Shown piece after piece: positions 40,386 to 53,625 of a stretch of DNA of 64,000 nucleotides (its first letter is position 1; each line of letters opens with the position of its first letter). The translations under genes were made by a program, and so were the position numbers. The DNA comes from Fragum whitleyi (lineage: Eukaryota; Mollusca; Bivalvia; Cardiida; Cardiidae), in the NCBI GenBank assembly GCA_948146395.1, contig OX411559.1:39364679-39428678 (forward strand), in the 5' to 3' direction. The notes beneath the pieces are model-generated. The model worked only from the letters and a program-made list of their open reading frames with translations, was not told the origin of the DNA and did not search any database.

Positions 40386-40802
40386 TACTAGTATTAAACG
40401 CCTTTTGATAGAGTTGTTGACAAATTTTCGGTTCACCAAAGGTCGAGCACTGTTAAAAGGGATTTGGGGGATATCGACATTAGCGGATTTATAGTTTATG
40501 ATAAGGGATTATCTTGAAAGAATGTGGTTTTAAGGGGTAGGGCGGGGAGCGAGGAGTGTTTTTAATTTGACTGTGCAATTACACTTTTGGATAACCAGTC
40601 TTTTAAGTATATGGCGAAACGCTCACTAGTAGTAAGGACTTGGGTCATTTCCCAGAAAAGAGGATATTTTGTGTTGATCAGCCATATTTTAAAAATCCAA
40701 AAGTAAAAATTTTGTTTCAAAAGAAACTATTTATTTGACAATTGATATAGTCAGACTGAAGATTGTTTGTCTTTGCAGGCTGGTCTTAGTATTGTTTGTC
40801 CA

Positions 40803-40888
40803 TATATCGATGGCTCAGCGCGAAACGGTTGTAACTCCCTATAAGCATATAGAGAGTTACAACTGTTTCACGCTGAGCCATCGATATA
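40803..40888. repeat. 86-bp hairpin
   Basis: TATATCGATGGCTCAGCG pairs with CGCTGAGCCATCGATATA. The stem continues through GAAAC/GTTTC and GTTGTAACTC/GAGTTACAAC, with single mismatches only. Confidence 0.85.
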
Positions 40889-40914
40889 CGTAAGACTGCC
40901 AATGACAACTGTAT

Positions 40915-41840
<926 letters not shown>

Positions 41841-42149
41841 AAGACAATGACGACGTTGTGTATGTCGTCTTTAGTTATGAGTGAAAACTTGTAGTTTATG
41901 TAATTATAGCACAGGTCTTTTAATTGGAAATAAAATTAAATTATTTTCATCTCTCTTTCTATCCCGCGAAACCTTGAAGGCGCAACTACTGGTGATTTAC
42001 CTGGAAGCAGAATCGAGAAGGATTGCTCTTAATTATTAGGACTTGTTTCCAAATCCATGTAAAATAAATAGGTTCAAACTAAAAGTTAAAGGTGTCGCCA
42101 ATTAAGTATGATATCTAGAGAAACTGTGTATTGCGATTAATCACATAGT

Positions 42150-42409
42150 TTAAGCACAATTTCTGATCTCTGACTTGAAATCACTCGTTGTTTGCAAACG
42201 TCGGAAAAGCGCCCCAGGAGTGAGTGGGTCACAGAAATATAGGACACAGTTCATGAACATTAGAGATGCAGCATAGGCTAGACAGTTAGGGTCGGCGATG
42301 CATAGGTCCTTGCAGACAGTGAAGTTAGCAGCGTCCACAGAGGAAATGTTTGGACACCGGATAACTCTGCCTGGATATTCCATGAAGGTTGTGCCGTAAG
42401 TTTCGCACT
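42150..42409 (-). CDS. Gene C last exon: PAN/apple-like C-terminal domain
   Basis: It follows a CTGTTTCAG acceptor, phase 1, and encodes 85 residues: ECETYGTTFMEYPGRVIRCP, then CKDLCIADPNCLAYAAS, CVLYFCDPLTPGALFRR and the ending RNCA-stop. Cysteine order and the CDPL-x-PGA block match genes A and B. It has an Asn-Ile-Ser and an Asn-Phe-Thr sequon, consistent with an extracellular protein. The exon is complete and uninterrupted. It follows EGF exons at 43031-43135 and 44250-44390. Confidence 0.85.
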
Positions 42410-42443
42410 CTGAAACAGATCATGTAAATACTTCTTTAGTAGC

Positions 42444-42901
42444 ACAGTTAATAACATTATGAAATTGACATACATCTGGATCAAAATCTTTCCAAATCAC
42501 TTGCTTACCAATACATTCATACATTCATTCATTCCAAACACTCACACAAATCATTCAAAACACTCCAAACTCACTGAAAAGATGGAATCCAAAAACGTCA
42601 TTCAAAATGAAAAAAAAAAAGCTGGAAAAAAATCGCGATTTCACAGACACAAATTATATTGTTAGCGTCTGATACGTTCTTAAAGAAATAGGAAAATATT
42701 CATACAACTAGTATGCGTATTTCATTAAAGGGGGGGGGGGCAATAAATGTCTCTAATTGTGTTCATCCTGAACAAAATTAGCGAGATTGGATTATCTTCC
42801 TGTAAATTCACTCGAAAACTCGCTTCACACACTCATTTTATTTCATTCCGAAGTCATTTCAGAATCATTCAACTTGTCGATTTCACAGTGTTTTTAACTG
42901 T
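42444..42901. mobile_element. Foldback family FB, copy 8 (full length)
   Basis: It begins ACAGTTAATAACATTATGAA and ends GATTTCACAGTGTTTTTAAC. It contains a G-run (42723-42732) in the AAAGGGGG block and the TTGTGTTCATCCTGAACA centre. It lies in the last intron of gene C. Confidence 0.75.
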
Positions 42902-43030
42902 AAAAACACAGTGAGATGATTACAAACATGTTGTAAAACATAGCGAAGCGGGGTGATTATTTAGTTAAGAAAATCGTGATATTGATAAAGGTTATCATGT
43001 CCAAATTATAATAAGCTGACAATGTGTTAC

Positions 43031-43135
43031 CTTCTACACAGCTTCCATTGAGGAGATGAGTTCCTGGGGCACAAACACATACTTGATCCTCGCCACACAA
43101 TTGGTTGACTTCGGGGCAAGGCTCATCACAATTTG
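43031..43135 (-). CDS. Gene C middle exon: EGF-like domain
   Basis: A 105-bp exon between a TTTTACAG acceptor and a GTAACA donor, phase 1 at both ends. It encodes NCDEPCPEVNQLCGEDQVCV, then CAPGTHLLNGSC, a six-cysteine EGF-like module equivalent to 3008-3115 in gene A and 22502-22609 in gene B. The donor departs from GTAAGT but keeps the invariant GT. Confidence 0.8.
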
Positions 43136-43225
43136 CTGTAAAACGCTACGAACATAACAACAGCACCGCAAGCGGATGCCAACGCTCGATTGTTTATTAT
43201 TTCTTAGGCAAATGCTTATATATAT

Positions 43226-43540
43226 GAACTTGGTACCTACAGAAAGGTCTTGTCCCAAGCAATGACCATGTGAAATATGAAGGGTCTTAGATCTACTATT
43301 CAAAAGTTATGACCAAGGTTTTTTTTTTAAATGACCTTGAAAATTGTTCTTGACCTCATTTGATGACCTTTAACTTGGTATCTACAGGAAGATCTTGTCC
43401 CAAGCAATGGTCATGAGAAATATGAAGGCTCTATGACTGACCATTCAAAAAGTATGACCAATGTTAAATTTTTGAAACAAATTTGACCTTGAGAAATGAC
43501 CTTGACTCTAACTGATGACCTTGAACTTGGTACCTTGGTG
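43226..43540. repeat. About 147-bp tandem repeat, two to three units
   Basis: ACTTGGTACCTACAGAAAGG at 43227 recurs as ACTTGGTATCTACAGGAAGA near 43374 and as a short third start near 43524. Units share CTTGTCCCAAGCAATG, GAAATATGAAG and several GACCTTGA words. It lies in the intron between the two EGF exons of gene C. Confidence 0.8.
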
Positions 43541-44249
43541 GGTGATTTGTTTGTTCGGTGCATTTCTCGCAAGGAATAAAAGGTAGAATAACGCAATTTT
43601 GCAGGTGAATAAATCTCAAAGAGACGTGATTTGCAATCCAACGCAATAGAACCATCAACATTTTGAATTTCAGAGCTAGAGTTACTTATCGCTTTCTCTT
43701 TATGATTTCCCGGGACAATACTAAAAGTAGTAAGACGGTATACTTATGAAATAATAAGAGGTAAGTATATGTTATTGGAGAATTCTACAATACACAAGAA
43801 ATTGTTACATCCTTTATGGCAGACGTTTTTTTTTAATGACGTATTACCAAAGAACATAACATAATTGATAGGTTGCTTTCATTTTTTATCGGCAACTAAC
43901 TGGGTGTACAAATCATGACGCAGAAAATTTTCTTTTCTTCCGTGTTCACTACAATAAACACCAAACTTATTCAAATGATAATTTTCAAATCTAAGAACTG
44001 AATCAGTTTCAAACACACACTTATTTCCTAAGAGAACATAACAAAGTAAGGCAGCAATTTAAAGAAAGTGGGTGATCCTAAAATATGTATCAATCCCTCA
44101 AAAAAAGTAAAAATTAATCAATATCTTAACTTGTTCCTAATTTCTCAAACAAACAAACATCTTTTGTTTATTATTTTTTTTTTAACAAAAAGCTCGTAAC
44201 AATAGAAATTAACATGCACGAATCAAATGAGAAGCCACGGAATACTTAC

Positions 44250-44390
44250 GCTCGCAGTCTATACCATCGCCAGTAAATCCAAAATCGCAATTACACGAAA
44301 ATCTCAAACGTCCTAACTTGAAGCACGTTGCATTTGGGTGACAGTCGTTTAACAAAGGGTTGTCACATTCATTAACGATAGGCAATGGGG
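44250..44390 (-). CDS. Gene C first recognised exon: calcium-binding-type EGF domain
   Basis: A 141-bp exon after a TTAACAG acceptor, with a GTAAGT donor, phase 1 at both ends. It encodes VNECDNPLLNDCHPNATCF, then SCNCDFGFTGDGIDCE. It matches the first EGF exons of genes A and B, with two extra residues. Gene C keeps all three exons without visible damage, so it is the best candidate for an active member. Upstream exons were not identified. Confidence 0.85.
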
Positions 44391-44421
44391 CTGTTAATGC
44401 AAAGAATGAGTGAATACTTAC

Positions 44422-44709
44422 CAGGGGCCCGTTTTACTTGACTTCTTACGAAAAAAATTAATTGTAAGTCAATAATACAAATCATATCTTGTGTTTTCAT
44501 TCATTCTAGTTTCTGCATTGCAAAATCTCATTGGAATCGTCTTCAAAGGACGATTCATTGCAACATCTCATTGGAATCGTCTTCAAAGGACGATTCCAAT
44601 GAGATGATGCATGGCAGAATTCTATATAAAGATTGCCACTGGGGAAGCAAATTTAACTTTTGACTTCCGCAAAAAATGATCGTAAGATGTTTTGTAAAAC
44701 GGGTCCCTG
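44422..44709. mobile_element. MITE-like element containing the AATCGTCT hairpin
   Basis: The ends CAGGGGCCCGTTTTAC and GTAAAACGGGTCCCTG are inverted copies, extended by TTCTTACGA/TCGTAAGA. Inside (44515-44612) lies a hairpin with TCATTGGAATCGTCTTC and its inverted partner. One arm is duplicated by a roughly 45-bp direct repeat. Confidence 0.75.
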
Positions 44710-44967
44710 ATTATTTACAAAGTCTGTCTCAGAATTATTATCTTAAGCAAAAAGGTTAGTGCTTGGTTTTAATCAAATTCTTCGTGTGTGAGTTTCTGAT
44801 TCCTTAACAACTTCAGATTAAAACCTTTTATAATATAACTAAACGTAAAAGTTAATGTCATATATATGATCAGTTCTGCAGGAAATGTTGCCTAAATGAC
44901 GTCACTTGTTATCTTAATTGTCGAACAAAGTAACTACAAAACAAACAATTTTAGACTTATCAAATTT

Positions 44968-44968
<1 letters not shown>

Positions 44969-45003
<35 letters not shown>
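44969..45003. repeat. Poly-A tract, about 35 bp
   Basis: An uninterrupted A run. No retroposed gene was recognised beside it. Confidence 0.9.
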
Positions 45004-45005
<2 letters not shown>

Positions 45006-45337
45006 CAGACGTTAATTCAAAGTGCTTCCTTATTGTTGAATACATTAAGAAAAATGGAAAAAATTGCTCGTAATAAGTCTTTTTTTTCTTTTTTTTCCCC
45101 AATCTTTAAAACTTAAACATATCGAGTGTAAAGAAATTTCGTTTTTGAGAAAATAATTACGCAAACAGGTTTATAACATTTTATCTTTTCAGAAACAGAA
45201 TCCTTTGTCTTGTTTTAGGGGTTACAAAGAATCTGCTTTTCACAACCGCATCATAAGTCTATTGTCAATATCATCTTCATTTAGGAATGCATAAAAAGTT
45301 CTGTTCTTGAGATAAATACTTTTAATAAAAATATTTT

Positions 45338-45552
45338 ATTTATACACTAGCTTTCAGTGGCACAACCGCCTTCACCAGCTCTGTGTTCAGGATCACCGAA
45401 CGGTGTAAACAGTTTTCCGATTATACCCCGCTTTGCACGCAAGCGCACGTGCAAAGCGGGGTATAATTGCAAAACTGTTTGCACTGTGCGGTGATCCTGA
45501 ACGCAGGGCAGGTGATAAGGGCGGCTGTGCCGCTGAAAGCTAGTGTATAAAT
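45338..45552. mobile_element. 215-bp near-perfect palindrome
   Basis: The ends ATTTATACACTAGCTTTCAG and CTGAAAGCTAGTGTATAAAT pair exactly. The stem continues through TTCAGGATCACCG/CGGTGATCCTGAA and TTATACCCCGCTTTGCACG/CGTGCAAAGCGGGGTATAA to a loop of about six bases. It is a compact hairpin transposon without coding capacity. Confidence 0.9.
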
Positions 45553-46318
45553 ATGATAATATTATTAAAAATTCATTTTGGCAGGTTTATCGAAGAAGGG
45601 TTCAATTCTGCTTTTACCAAGTTTTTTTTTCACCAATTAAAAATGAACTGTAACTTTCTGATCAAAGATAAATATAAGAAAAATATGATTATATCACAGA
45701 TAAATATACAATATTATCTTTTCTTAAATAGAGAACATTTGCGTTACAAATAGCAAAGAACGAAGCAAAATAATAATAATAATAATAATAGAAATCCAAC
45801 AATTAAAAAAAACCTACTGTGAAAACATTTCAACTAATGGTGCACTTTTTTCAATTATTCAATTATATATAGTATTTACTGTACATACTTTTTTCTCTAC
45901 AGTTACAAGTCGGTGTGAATCGTCTTCGAGCAACTGCTACCATTGACACCTTTAAATACAAAATTTGACTTGTTACGACAAATGGACTGTCTTGCAAGTG
46001 AGAAAGCTGTCGACTCAGTTTAAAAGGCATGGTCTGCACAAGTTACATGTACACAGATTCAATATTTTTTACATTCAGGAATCTAGATTTATTCTTTTAG
46101 GTACGTTCCTGCAGAATTATACTCTGTCCCAAAAGACAGTGTGCTCTTTTAAAATTTAAATATATTTCAGAAACTGCACCCCTAGCCAACACATAACTTT
46201 GCGAGTCAAACCTTAGGACTATTTAACATCGATAGCCAGACTCAATTGAATAAATTTATCATTGTTTACCTTTTATTTGCTAAGCTGTTTTCAAAATGTT
46301 CTTAATTCTAGCATGTTG
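45553..46318. other. No gene recognised; (TAA)n
   Basis: AT-rich intergenic DNA with a TAA trinucleotide run at 45769-45790. Short ORFs show no domain. Confidence 0.5.
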
Positions 46319-46740
46319 TTTATAGAGGATATTGAATGAGTGGTCATGGAATACTGAATTTATTAAACGAGTCATCTATAAACTGATAAAAACGAGGCTG
46401 CGCCGAGTTTTTATCAGTTTTAGATGACAAGTTTAATAAATTCGGTATTTTATGAGCACAAATTTGATGTTCTATTTATAATATGACCCGAATATTGCAA
46501 AAAAATTGCCAAAATTCTTGAAATTCAACTTTTCAATTTTCCGCGAAACATTTAACACCGTTTAAAACTGACGTCACAATATAATCATTATGACGTCATA
46601 TTTGCGGTTACAAAATAGCGTTGCTATTCGCTTTCAGCTCATTTGCACAGTTATTCCACTAGTGTAATAACACCCGTGTAATATCAAAAATATTCAACGG
46701 GTTTATTTCACTCCCGCGACGTCGGTCATATTATAAGATG
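46319..46740 (+). mobile_element. 425-bp dispersed element, copy 2
   Basis: This is the partner of 39959-40385, in the same orientation. It includes TATCAGTTTTAGATGACAAG, the CCGCGAAACATTT region and the end CGACGTCGGTCATATTATAA. Confidence 0.8.
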
Positions 46741-47108
46741 TATTTACTGTCTTTAAAGAGAAATCAGTCACTCAAAGGTCCTTTGTATATCTATATTATT
46801 GGTAAAACCTATTAATTCAGGGAAAAAAACACAATCAACTAATCAAATCCGATTTAAAACTAACTTGTGTAAAGGATTTTTAATGTTTTGTCTTTGAAAA
46901 CAAAGTGGACGAAACTTTGAAAATAACTCGAATGATCTTTATGAATCGTGCGCATACATAAAAACGAATTTTGTTTTCAGGTTTCTTTTTGAAAAAATTG
47001 CTCTTTTTGAAACACAGCCAACCCGAGTTCGGGAATAAGACCCTTCACAACAGATACTATCGAATTCCGAACTTTGACAGATTGCGCTTTGACATCTTTG
47101 ATGATTTA

Positions 47109-48592
47109 TACTTCTCAAAGTTTGCTAAGCACCAAACATTTTCGTTGTCCTACAGGAACTGATTTAAAAAAACATTCGTGTTGGTTTTTTAAATTGTACA
47201 ATAATGTATTTACAAGATATCTAATGTATACATTACAAAATTTGACACGCAATTTTCTCGCGAGACTCGTGCCAAATGAGGAACCCCGTTTTCTGACCTG
47301 ACCTTCCTCATTTTCTTCATGTGCAGGTTTCGCGTAGATGCTTATTTCTGTTTTCAGTACTTTATTGACTTTAAAGTGGTTAGTCATTGCTAATCCAAAT
47401 GTTAGACGTCATTTATCAGTCGAATAATTGTGGCGTGCTGTAAGCATGGTGGAGCAAGTGGCTTTCCACCGTGATGTTGGCATGGTACTTGGGGTACACC
47501 AATAGTATGATACACCTGTAAGGAGACATGGTGGAGGTAGGAGTAGAGCTACCTCTGTCGCAGAAGACCGTTTTTGGTAGTTCAAGCCCGAAGGAACAGT
47601 TTTGCTACGCAGCTACGTTCCGACAATCAAAACGCCTCGGGAGTGCGAGCTTAGACTCAAACCATACGAACACGGCTGCATGTGCATAACTTGAGGTAGT
47701 GAAGACCATGTATTAGTATTCCGCTTGTCGGCGTTGGACCAAGTTGACTGGCGCATAAGACGCTGGCGCTCCGTGCTATTCATGGATGAGTCCAGGCATT
47801 GCGTGGACTTCACTGATAGGGCCTTGGTGTGGAGAAGGCCGGGGTAAAGGTTTCATGCAGCAAACATTGCTGACACGATCGTTATGGTGGTGGGTCCATC
47901 ATGGTTTGGGGTGGCATCATCTTGGATAGGCGGACTGATCTTGTTATGTTAGAAAGAGGTACTCTGACAGCTCGTAGGTACATTGATGAAATCCTATATA
48001 CCCGCGTAAGATTTTACGCTGGTTCTTTTGGGGGATGGATTGATAATGCCCGTCCACACACGGCCCGTATAGTCCAAGAGTATCGCCAAGCAGAGGACAT
48101 TCCACGTCTGGACTTGTCGGCTCGCTAACCGGACTTAGATCCGATAGAGCATATGTGGAATGAGCTACAGGTTCGAGTTTCTGCTCACCAGGTCCAGCCA
48201 AGGACACTCCAGGAGCTCGGCCAGATCTTTAGAGGAGAATGGTCTGTTATTCCCCAGAGAGTAATCCAGAACTTTATTAGGAGTATGCAGAGGCGCTGTC
48301 AGGCTGTTATTGACAGTGCCGGCTCTCTTACTCGTTATAAAACGAAATGCAATTGAAAGAATACATTTTTGGTCAAAATCGTTTTTTTCACAAGAAAACG
48401 GACCAATTCCTAGGGTCTCCCTGTTTGGTCTACATTTAAAGTCTTCTTATCATTATAAAGCTGTATTTTCTTCTTAAAATTGGATAAACTGATAACAATC
48501 GACCATTTTCCAACATTCTTATAATCAAAATTCATTTTTTCCTGAAATTAAAGTATAGACAAGTTTTGGTGCTTAGCAGACTTTTAGTAGTA
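47109..48592 (+). mobile_element. Tc1-type DNA transposon, inactivated
   Basis: The ends are TACTTCTCAAAGTTTGCTAA on the left and an inverted CTTAGCAGACTTTTAGTAGTA on the right, next to TA dinucleotides. Transposase remains span 47388-48357: VRRHLSVE, HRDVG, VLFMDESR (first catalytic Asp), MVWGGI, DNARPHTA (second Asp) and PIEHMW (Glu), giving DD34E spacing. Several stops, including one in the ARSPDL-type block at 48126, kill it. A sister copy in the opposite orientation is at 59484-61049. Confidence 0.85.
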
Positions 48593-48756
48593 TTATTGTA
48601 ATTTGAATTGACGTCTCGTAAATAACGGTTTAGTATACCAGGGTGTTGTAGGTGGTATATTGCAAATTGTTATCGAACTTTCTAAAAATATGCCGACATA
48701 TAGATGAAAATTTAAGCCAAATGTACAGAGATATTTTGGTTCAATTGCAAATTTTG

Positions 48757-49024
48757 ATTTTATACGGGGCTTTTCGGCGTTTAAAACAATTTTTTCAGCT
48801 ATATCGCGGCGATTGGACCACCTGACTATGGATTCCTGGTATTTCCACACCAGTATTATCACTTAAGTCTTAACTAGCCTCCAGCTGCTCTTCCACATAG
48901 GTCTACGAAAGTCAACACATTAGTTGAAGACAAATAGAAAGAAAAAACGAGTGTCGTTGTTTTGGGAATCCTGAACTTTTTGAAAGAAAGTCCGACGCGC
49001 TACCAATGCGCTATGACGAGGTCT
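48757..49024 (-). mobile_element. tRNA-derived SINE, same family as 20787-21061
   Basis: On the minus strand it starts with a damaged tRNA head (CGTCATAGCGCATTGGTAGC). It continues through AGCAGCTGGAGGCTAG and ATACCAGGAATCC and ends CAATCGCCGCGATATAGCTG with AAAAAATTG. The B box is not clear. It lies between the Tc1 end and a hairpin at 49048-49123 (GATAATTTCTAAATG against CATTTAGAAATTATC). Confidence 0.75.
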
Positions 49025-49268
49025 TTTGGTGCAAGTAATCCCATTTTAGGTAACGATGATAATTTCTAAATGAGTTTATTTTGGTTCAAATACAAGCATT
49101 TAGAAATTATCAGCGCTACCTCAAAACTTTTCGATCAACCCTCCTATACGTTTGAACATAATCTGTTCCAATGCGTGCCAAGAAATGAAAGTACTTACGA
49201 GTATGACAATTAAGGTTAGAAAATCATTTAACACAAACTGAATCACACAAAAGTACATTCTTCTAATG

Positions 49269-49684
49269 AGTTAACAACATCGGGAAATTGACTAGATGAA
49301 TGATTTTTGAATGAATTTGGAATGAAATTGAATGAGTGTGTGAAGCGAGTTTTGAGTTAATTTAATGCAAGGTAATCCAACATCGCAAATTTTGTTTAGG
49401 ATGAATTAAATTAGCGATATATCTTACATCCCTTTAATAAAATATGCATACAAGTTCTATATTTACTTTCCTATTCAATAAAGAACCTGTCAGACGCTTA
49501 CAATTTCAATTATGACAGTGAAATCGCGTTTTTTTCTACCTTTAGTTTTTTTAATGACTCTGTTGATTGTATCTTTTTCGGTGAAATTAGAGCGTTTTTA
49601 AATGATTAGAGTGAGTTTTGATATGAATGATTGGAACGCTGAGCGAATGAATTTGAATGTTTTTTTATCGAAATAATTAACTGT
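49269..49684. mobile_element. Foldback family FB, copy 9
   Basis: It begins GTTAACAACATCGGGAAATT and carries GAATGAGTGTGTGAAGCGAG, the TTGTTTAGGATGAATTAAAT centre and GATTGGAACGCTGAGCGAAT. Its right terminus is cut to AATAATTAACTGT. Confidence 0.65.
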
Positions 49685-49972
49685 AAGTAACTCACCACAA
49701 GACAGAAGAAAAATATTCTTGAATCCATCTTTTTTTCGCTGTAAGAGACAAGCTGTATGATCGTTAAACGTTTTACTTACTAATCATACGCTTATTAACT
49801 TCTTTGTACTTTTCAAAAGATAAGAACAGGTGAGGATTTGCATAATAAATGTTGATTTTTTTCACCTACGGCTAGAGGTCGCCTATTAGATATTCAACAT
49901 ATTCTGACGAAATATTACTAAGTGTTTATAAATTGTCTTTGAAAGAGAAAAATAATCAAGTCTAAACAATAC

Positions 49973-50078
49973 GTAGGCCCGATTGCAAAAGTTTAATTGT
50001 AAACTAGATGTAAACCATATGTATATAATGGTTAACCTCAAGTTTACCACTAAACTTTTGTCATGCAATCGGGCCTAC
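49973..50078. repeat. 106-bp hairpin
   Basis: GTAGGCCCGATTGCAAAAGT faces ACTTTTGTCATGCAATCGGG then CCTAC. AAACTAGATGTAAACCAT and its inverted partner ATGGTTAACCTCAAGTTT continue the stem. Confidence 0.75.
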
Positions 50079-50788
50079 ACACGTTTAACCGAGAGCATTT
50101 AGAATTACATATCAAAAAGTGTGGCGCCTCTAAAACAAAAATATTATGTAATTGTATAAAATGCTCTTAATAAATTAGAATCTCAAAGATAGTTAGATGA
50201 AAGATATATCAATGCTTGATATCGAAAATTTATCTTTAGCTTGAACTTATAATACATGTTTAAATGTTAAGTTTAGATTTGCCTAATTCGACATTGATAT
50301 ATGACCTTGACCGTGTCAGTTTACTTTACCTTAGTACCTATAAATATACACCAATGAAACATATAATCATGCATAATAAAAAATCGAAACTTGAAAAGAT
50401 GTATATCAATTTTATGGTGTCAGTGTTTTGGACAGGATTATTTTTGCTAAACTTAATAGGTATGAAGAAATCTGAACTCAATGTTTTAGGAGAACTTTAG
50501 TGTAGTTTGATCTATGTAGATGACCTTGATTTTGTAAAATAATTTTGACCTCGTCATTTACAGACGACTAGTAATGTGATATATTGCGTGCCGAAAAGAG
50601 ATTTTTAGTATCTTGGAAAGGTTTGAAGAAATTTGACAGTGTTAAGTGTTCTGTTTGGTTTCGAAGATAGACGGACAGTTTTTTAAAACCGAATTTAACA
50701 TTTTTTCTGTCATATCGTTGCGACTGTGAACTCCTGTTTATTTAATCAGCAGTGTATTTTTGAAAACCGCTTTAACCATTAGACAGTT

Positions 50789-51188
50789 ACAGTTAGTAAA
50801 ATCTTGAAATTGACATTCGTCTAAATCAAAACCATTTTTAATCGCTAACTCAGTGCTCCATTTATTCATTCCAAACACTCACTCACTCAAACCATTCAAA
50901 AACGCTCAAACGAATATAGAATCAACAACGTCATTCAAAAAAAAAAATTGATAGATGAAAATCGCGATTTCACTGACATAATTCAAATTGTTAGCGTCTC
51001 AAAGGTTCTTTATGTAACTGGAAGCTATGTTTAGAACTTGTATGCATTTTTTATCCTGAACAAAATATGCGATACAGAATTACCTCCCATTAAATTCACC
51101 CAAAGCTCGCTCCACACACCCATTCAATTTCATTCCTAAATCATTCCCAAATCATAAGCCTTGTCAATTTCGCGATGTTTTTAACTGT
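50789..51188. mobile_element. Foldback family FB, copy 10
   Basis: It begins ACAGTTAGTAAAATCTTGAA and ends TTGTCAATTTCGCGATGTTT then TTAACTGT. It contains CATTCATTCCAAACACTC and CTCCACACACCCATTCAATT family blocks. Confidence 0.7.
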
Positions 51189-51346
51189 ATATCTGTGTCG
51201 CCGAAAGCTTTGTATTCACCCCGTTCCCTTTATCAAATTATTCCCCTGGCGAACCTATACTTAGCGAAAAAAGAAACTTTAAATACTTCTTGGTCTTTTT
51301 TGGATGACTTTCAGCGACTGTATTAAAATGTACTAATTGGACTTAC

Positions 51347-51556
51347 TATATAGACTTCATAGACGCAAGCTTTGGGGACGGTGCTCTGCTTCCAGACTAG
51401 TGCAGTAGATGCTTCCAATTTTTTATCCCTAACTCGCCTTAAGCTACCCGAAACTCCTTTCGTAGCAATTTTATTACGTTGGAATTCGACCATAGATTTA
51501 ACAAAACCGCCAAATGAACCAACGACAATTTCATTCCGGGTTTTCTGATAACACAT
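51347..51556 (-). other. Possible isolated exon, unknown product
   Basis: A minus-strand frame of about 70 codons (VVGSFGGFVKSMVEFQRNKI, then GVSGSLRRVRDKKLEAS) runs to a perfect GTAAGT donor after GAAGTCTATATA. No acceptor or partner exon is evident, and I recognise no domain. It could be a real exon of an unseen gene, a mobile-element fragment, or chance. Confidence 0.25.
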
Positions 51557-51559
51557 ATC

Positions 51560-52599
51560 ACATAATCTTTACGCCGGATTATTTCTCACCTTAACTTGTT
51601 CTGGACATCCATGCAGTTGGAATTGAAGATTATTTTATCATACGTGTAATTGAAATGAAGGAAATATTAATTCAAAGACCTCCAAACATTCTTTAATTTG
51701 CGTGAAATGCTCGAAATAAAAGGAGCTTTAAATCGCTTACGAATTTGTTTTGTGCTTCGCCTTTCCCTTATATGGTTATCACGTGATCTTTGTGATACAT
51801 GTAGTTATGTTATCTGTCCTTCCGAAATACTACGCGATCCTGTCACGTGCTCAAAATGAAATATGTTTGCAAACATTTTGATTGATTTCCCCCATTTGAT
51901 TCTGTCCGATATTGATAAGTTTGGTATCTTTTTTCAAACTGTTTTGCGTTTCATTCTTATCACGGGGAGTTAACATAATAATCAGTACTATCGACTTATC
52001 CTTTACTATTTTCGCTTTCTTGAATTTCATATTTAAAAGTTAAAAAGTTGTTGGACGAAGGTGACATGTATTTGTTTTTTTAAGATTTAAGATTTGATTG
52101 AGTTTGCTTATCACAACTGCAATTTGTGGACTAGTACTCGGCACAATATTCATGCCTTGTCAGTTCATGAAGAACCCACTTCATAGGGTCCGGAGCAGAG
52201 ATAATTTTTGGCAGTTTCCTGCTATTCAATAAAGCTCTCAAAGACTGTTTAATACAGAGCTCTGTCCTCGAAACGAGCTGCTACTTTTAGACACGATGGA
52301 ATACATAATGCCTTATTTGGAGACTAGTAGATGAGCAGTTTGATCTAAGGTTACACTGCAGGCTTTGTTCTTAATTGAAGCGAAAGCTTGGGCCAGACTC
52401 CTTAAAATGTGTCCAAATACGCAAATAAATTGAAGTGTTATATGAATTCAGAGGGAGAAGGGTAAGTATTTCAAAATGTTTGGCGTCAGTCAGTTAACAT
52501 GTGAGTAAAGTAAAAGTTAGAATTTAATATTCATAAGCGCAATCCATATCCCAAAAGATAAAACGCTGGGAGCAAAGAATGTTGTCTCTTTTATGTGTC
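51560..52599. other. No gene recognised
   Basis: Intergenic AT-rich DNA without supported ORFs, RNA genes or clear repeats. Confidence 0.45.
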
Positions 52600-52910
52600 G
52601 CCCAAGGTGGTTGTATACTGGTATTATTTTGTCTGTCCGTCAGTCAATCCGTACGTATGCAATTATTTTGGGAACGCAACTCCTCCAACATTCACGATAA
52701 ATTTGGATGATATTTCAACAGAATGTTCCTAGTTACCTTGTGCATATTGTCGGCGTTTCGTAATATATTTCATTGTGACACGGTCACAAAAGCCTGTATT
52801 CCCAAAATCTTGTTAACGTTACTTCTCCACATCTCGCCGAATTCCAATAAAATTATCTTAGAATGTTCCGCTTCAACTAACCTTATACATTTTGTACGGT
52901 TTTTGTGACA
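52600..52910. repeat. Degenerate tandem repeat with GTCTGTCCGTCAG motif
   Basis: TTTGTCTGTCCGTCAGTCAA leads into two diverged units of about 130 bp (GGGAACGCAACTCCTCCAAC with AGAATGTTCCTAGTTACC; then ACGTTACTTCTCCACATC with AGAATGTTCCGCTTCAAC). The style is that of common dispersed bivalve repeats. Confidence 0.45.
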
Positions 52911-53625
52911 TAGAACATAGAACATAGAACATAGTTTATTAAAAAATATCCAAAAGGTCTTTACCCATGAGGATTACACAAATATAACATAATAATACAG
53001 TACAATATGACGGACAACAACAAAGACACATTTTGCATTACAAAGCTTTAGATATACAGATATGATGAGAAATATGATCCACGCACTGTTCACCTTACTC
53101 GAGAACGAAATTAAGCAAGGTAAACGGTGGATATGAATAAATACTATTAGTCAATGAGTTTTTCATATTTAAGGGCATATATATCCAGTCAATTTTCAGA
53201 AAGACATAACCAGGGCTCCGGATAAAACCGTGGTTACAACTTAATGAAAGTAAACCGGCGATTCGATCAAATTATTTTCAGTGTTTACATTGGTGAAAAT
53301 ATGAATTAAGCAAATGTCAGTGACGGTTTGTATCCAAAACAACGTAACTGCAAATGTAATTAAAAAAAAAACTAAAGCCTCACAGCATAAACTGTTATAA
53401 ATATAGAATATCTTAAGCCAACATGAAACTATGGAAATCTGTAGATACAACTTGGACTTTCAAACCAAAGTTTTAAACACTTCAGCAATTTTTAAGCGAA
53501 AAGTACTCATATAATACATCATACCTTATACAATAAACACAGTGTATACAAAAATACACTCTAAAAGGTTATAACTGAAACAAGGAATGTAGTTTTTATC
53601 TAGACGTTTTAACTCTTGTCATGTT

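Noticed and set aside
42718..42733. G-run as a G-quadruplex regulatory site
   Set aside because: A single homopolymer run within a transposable element copy; no repeated G-tracts.
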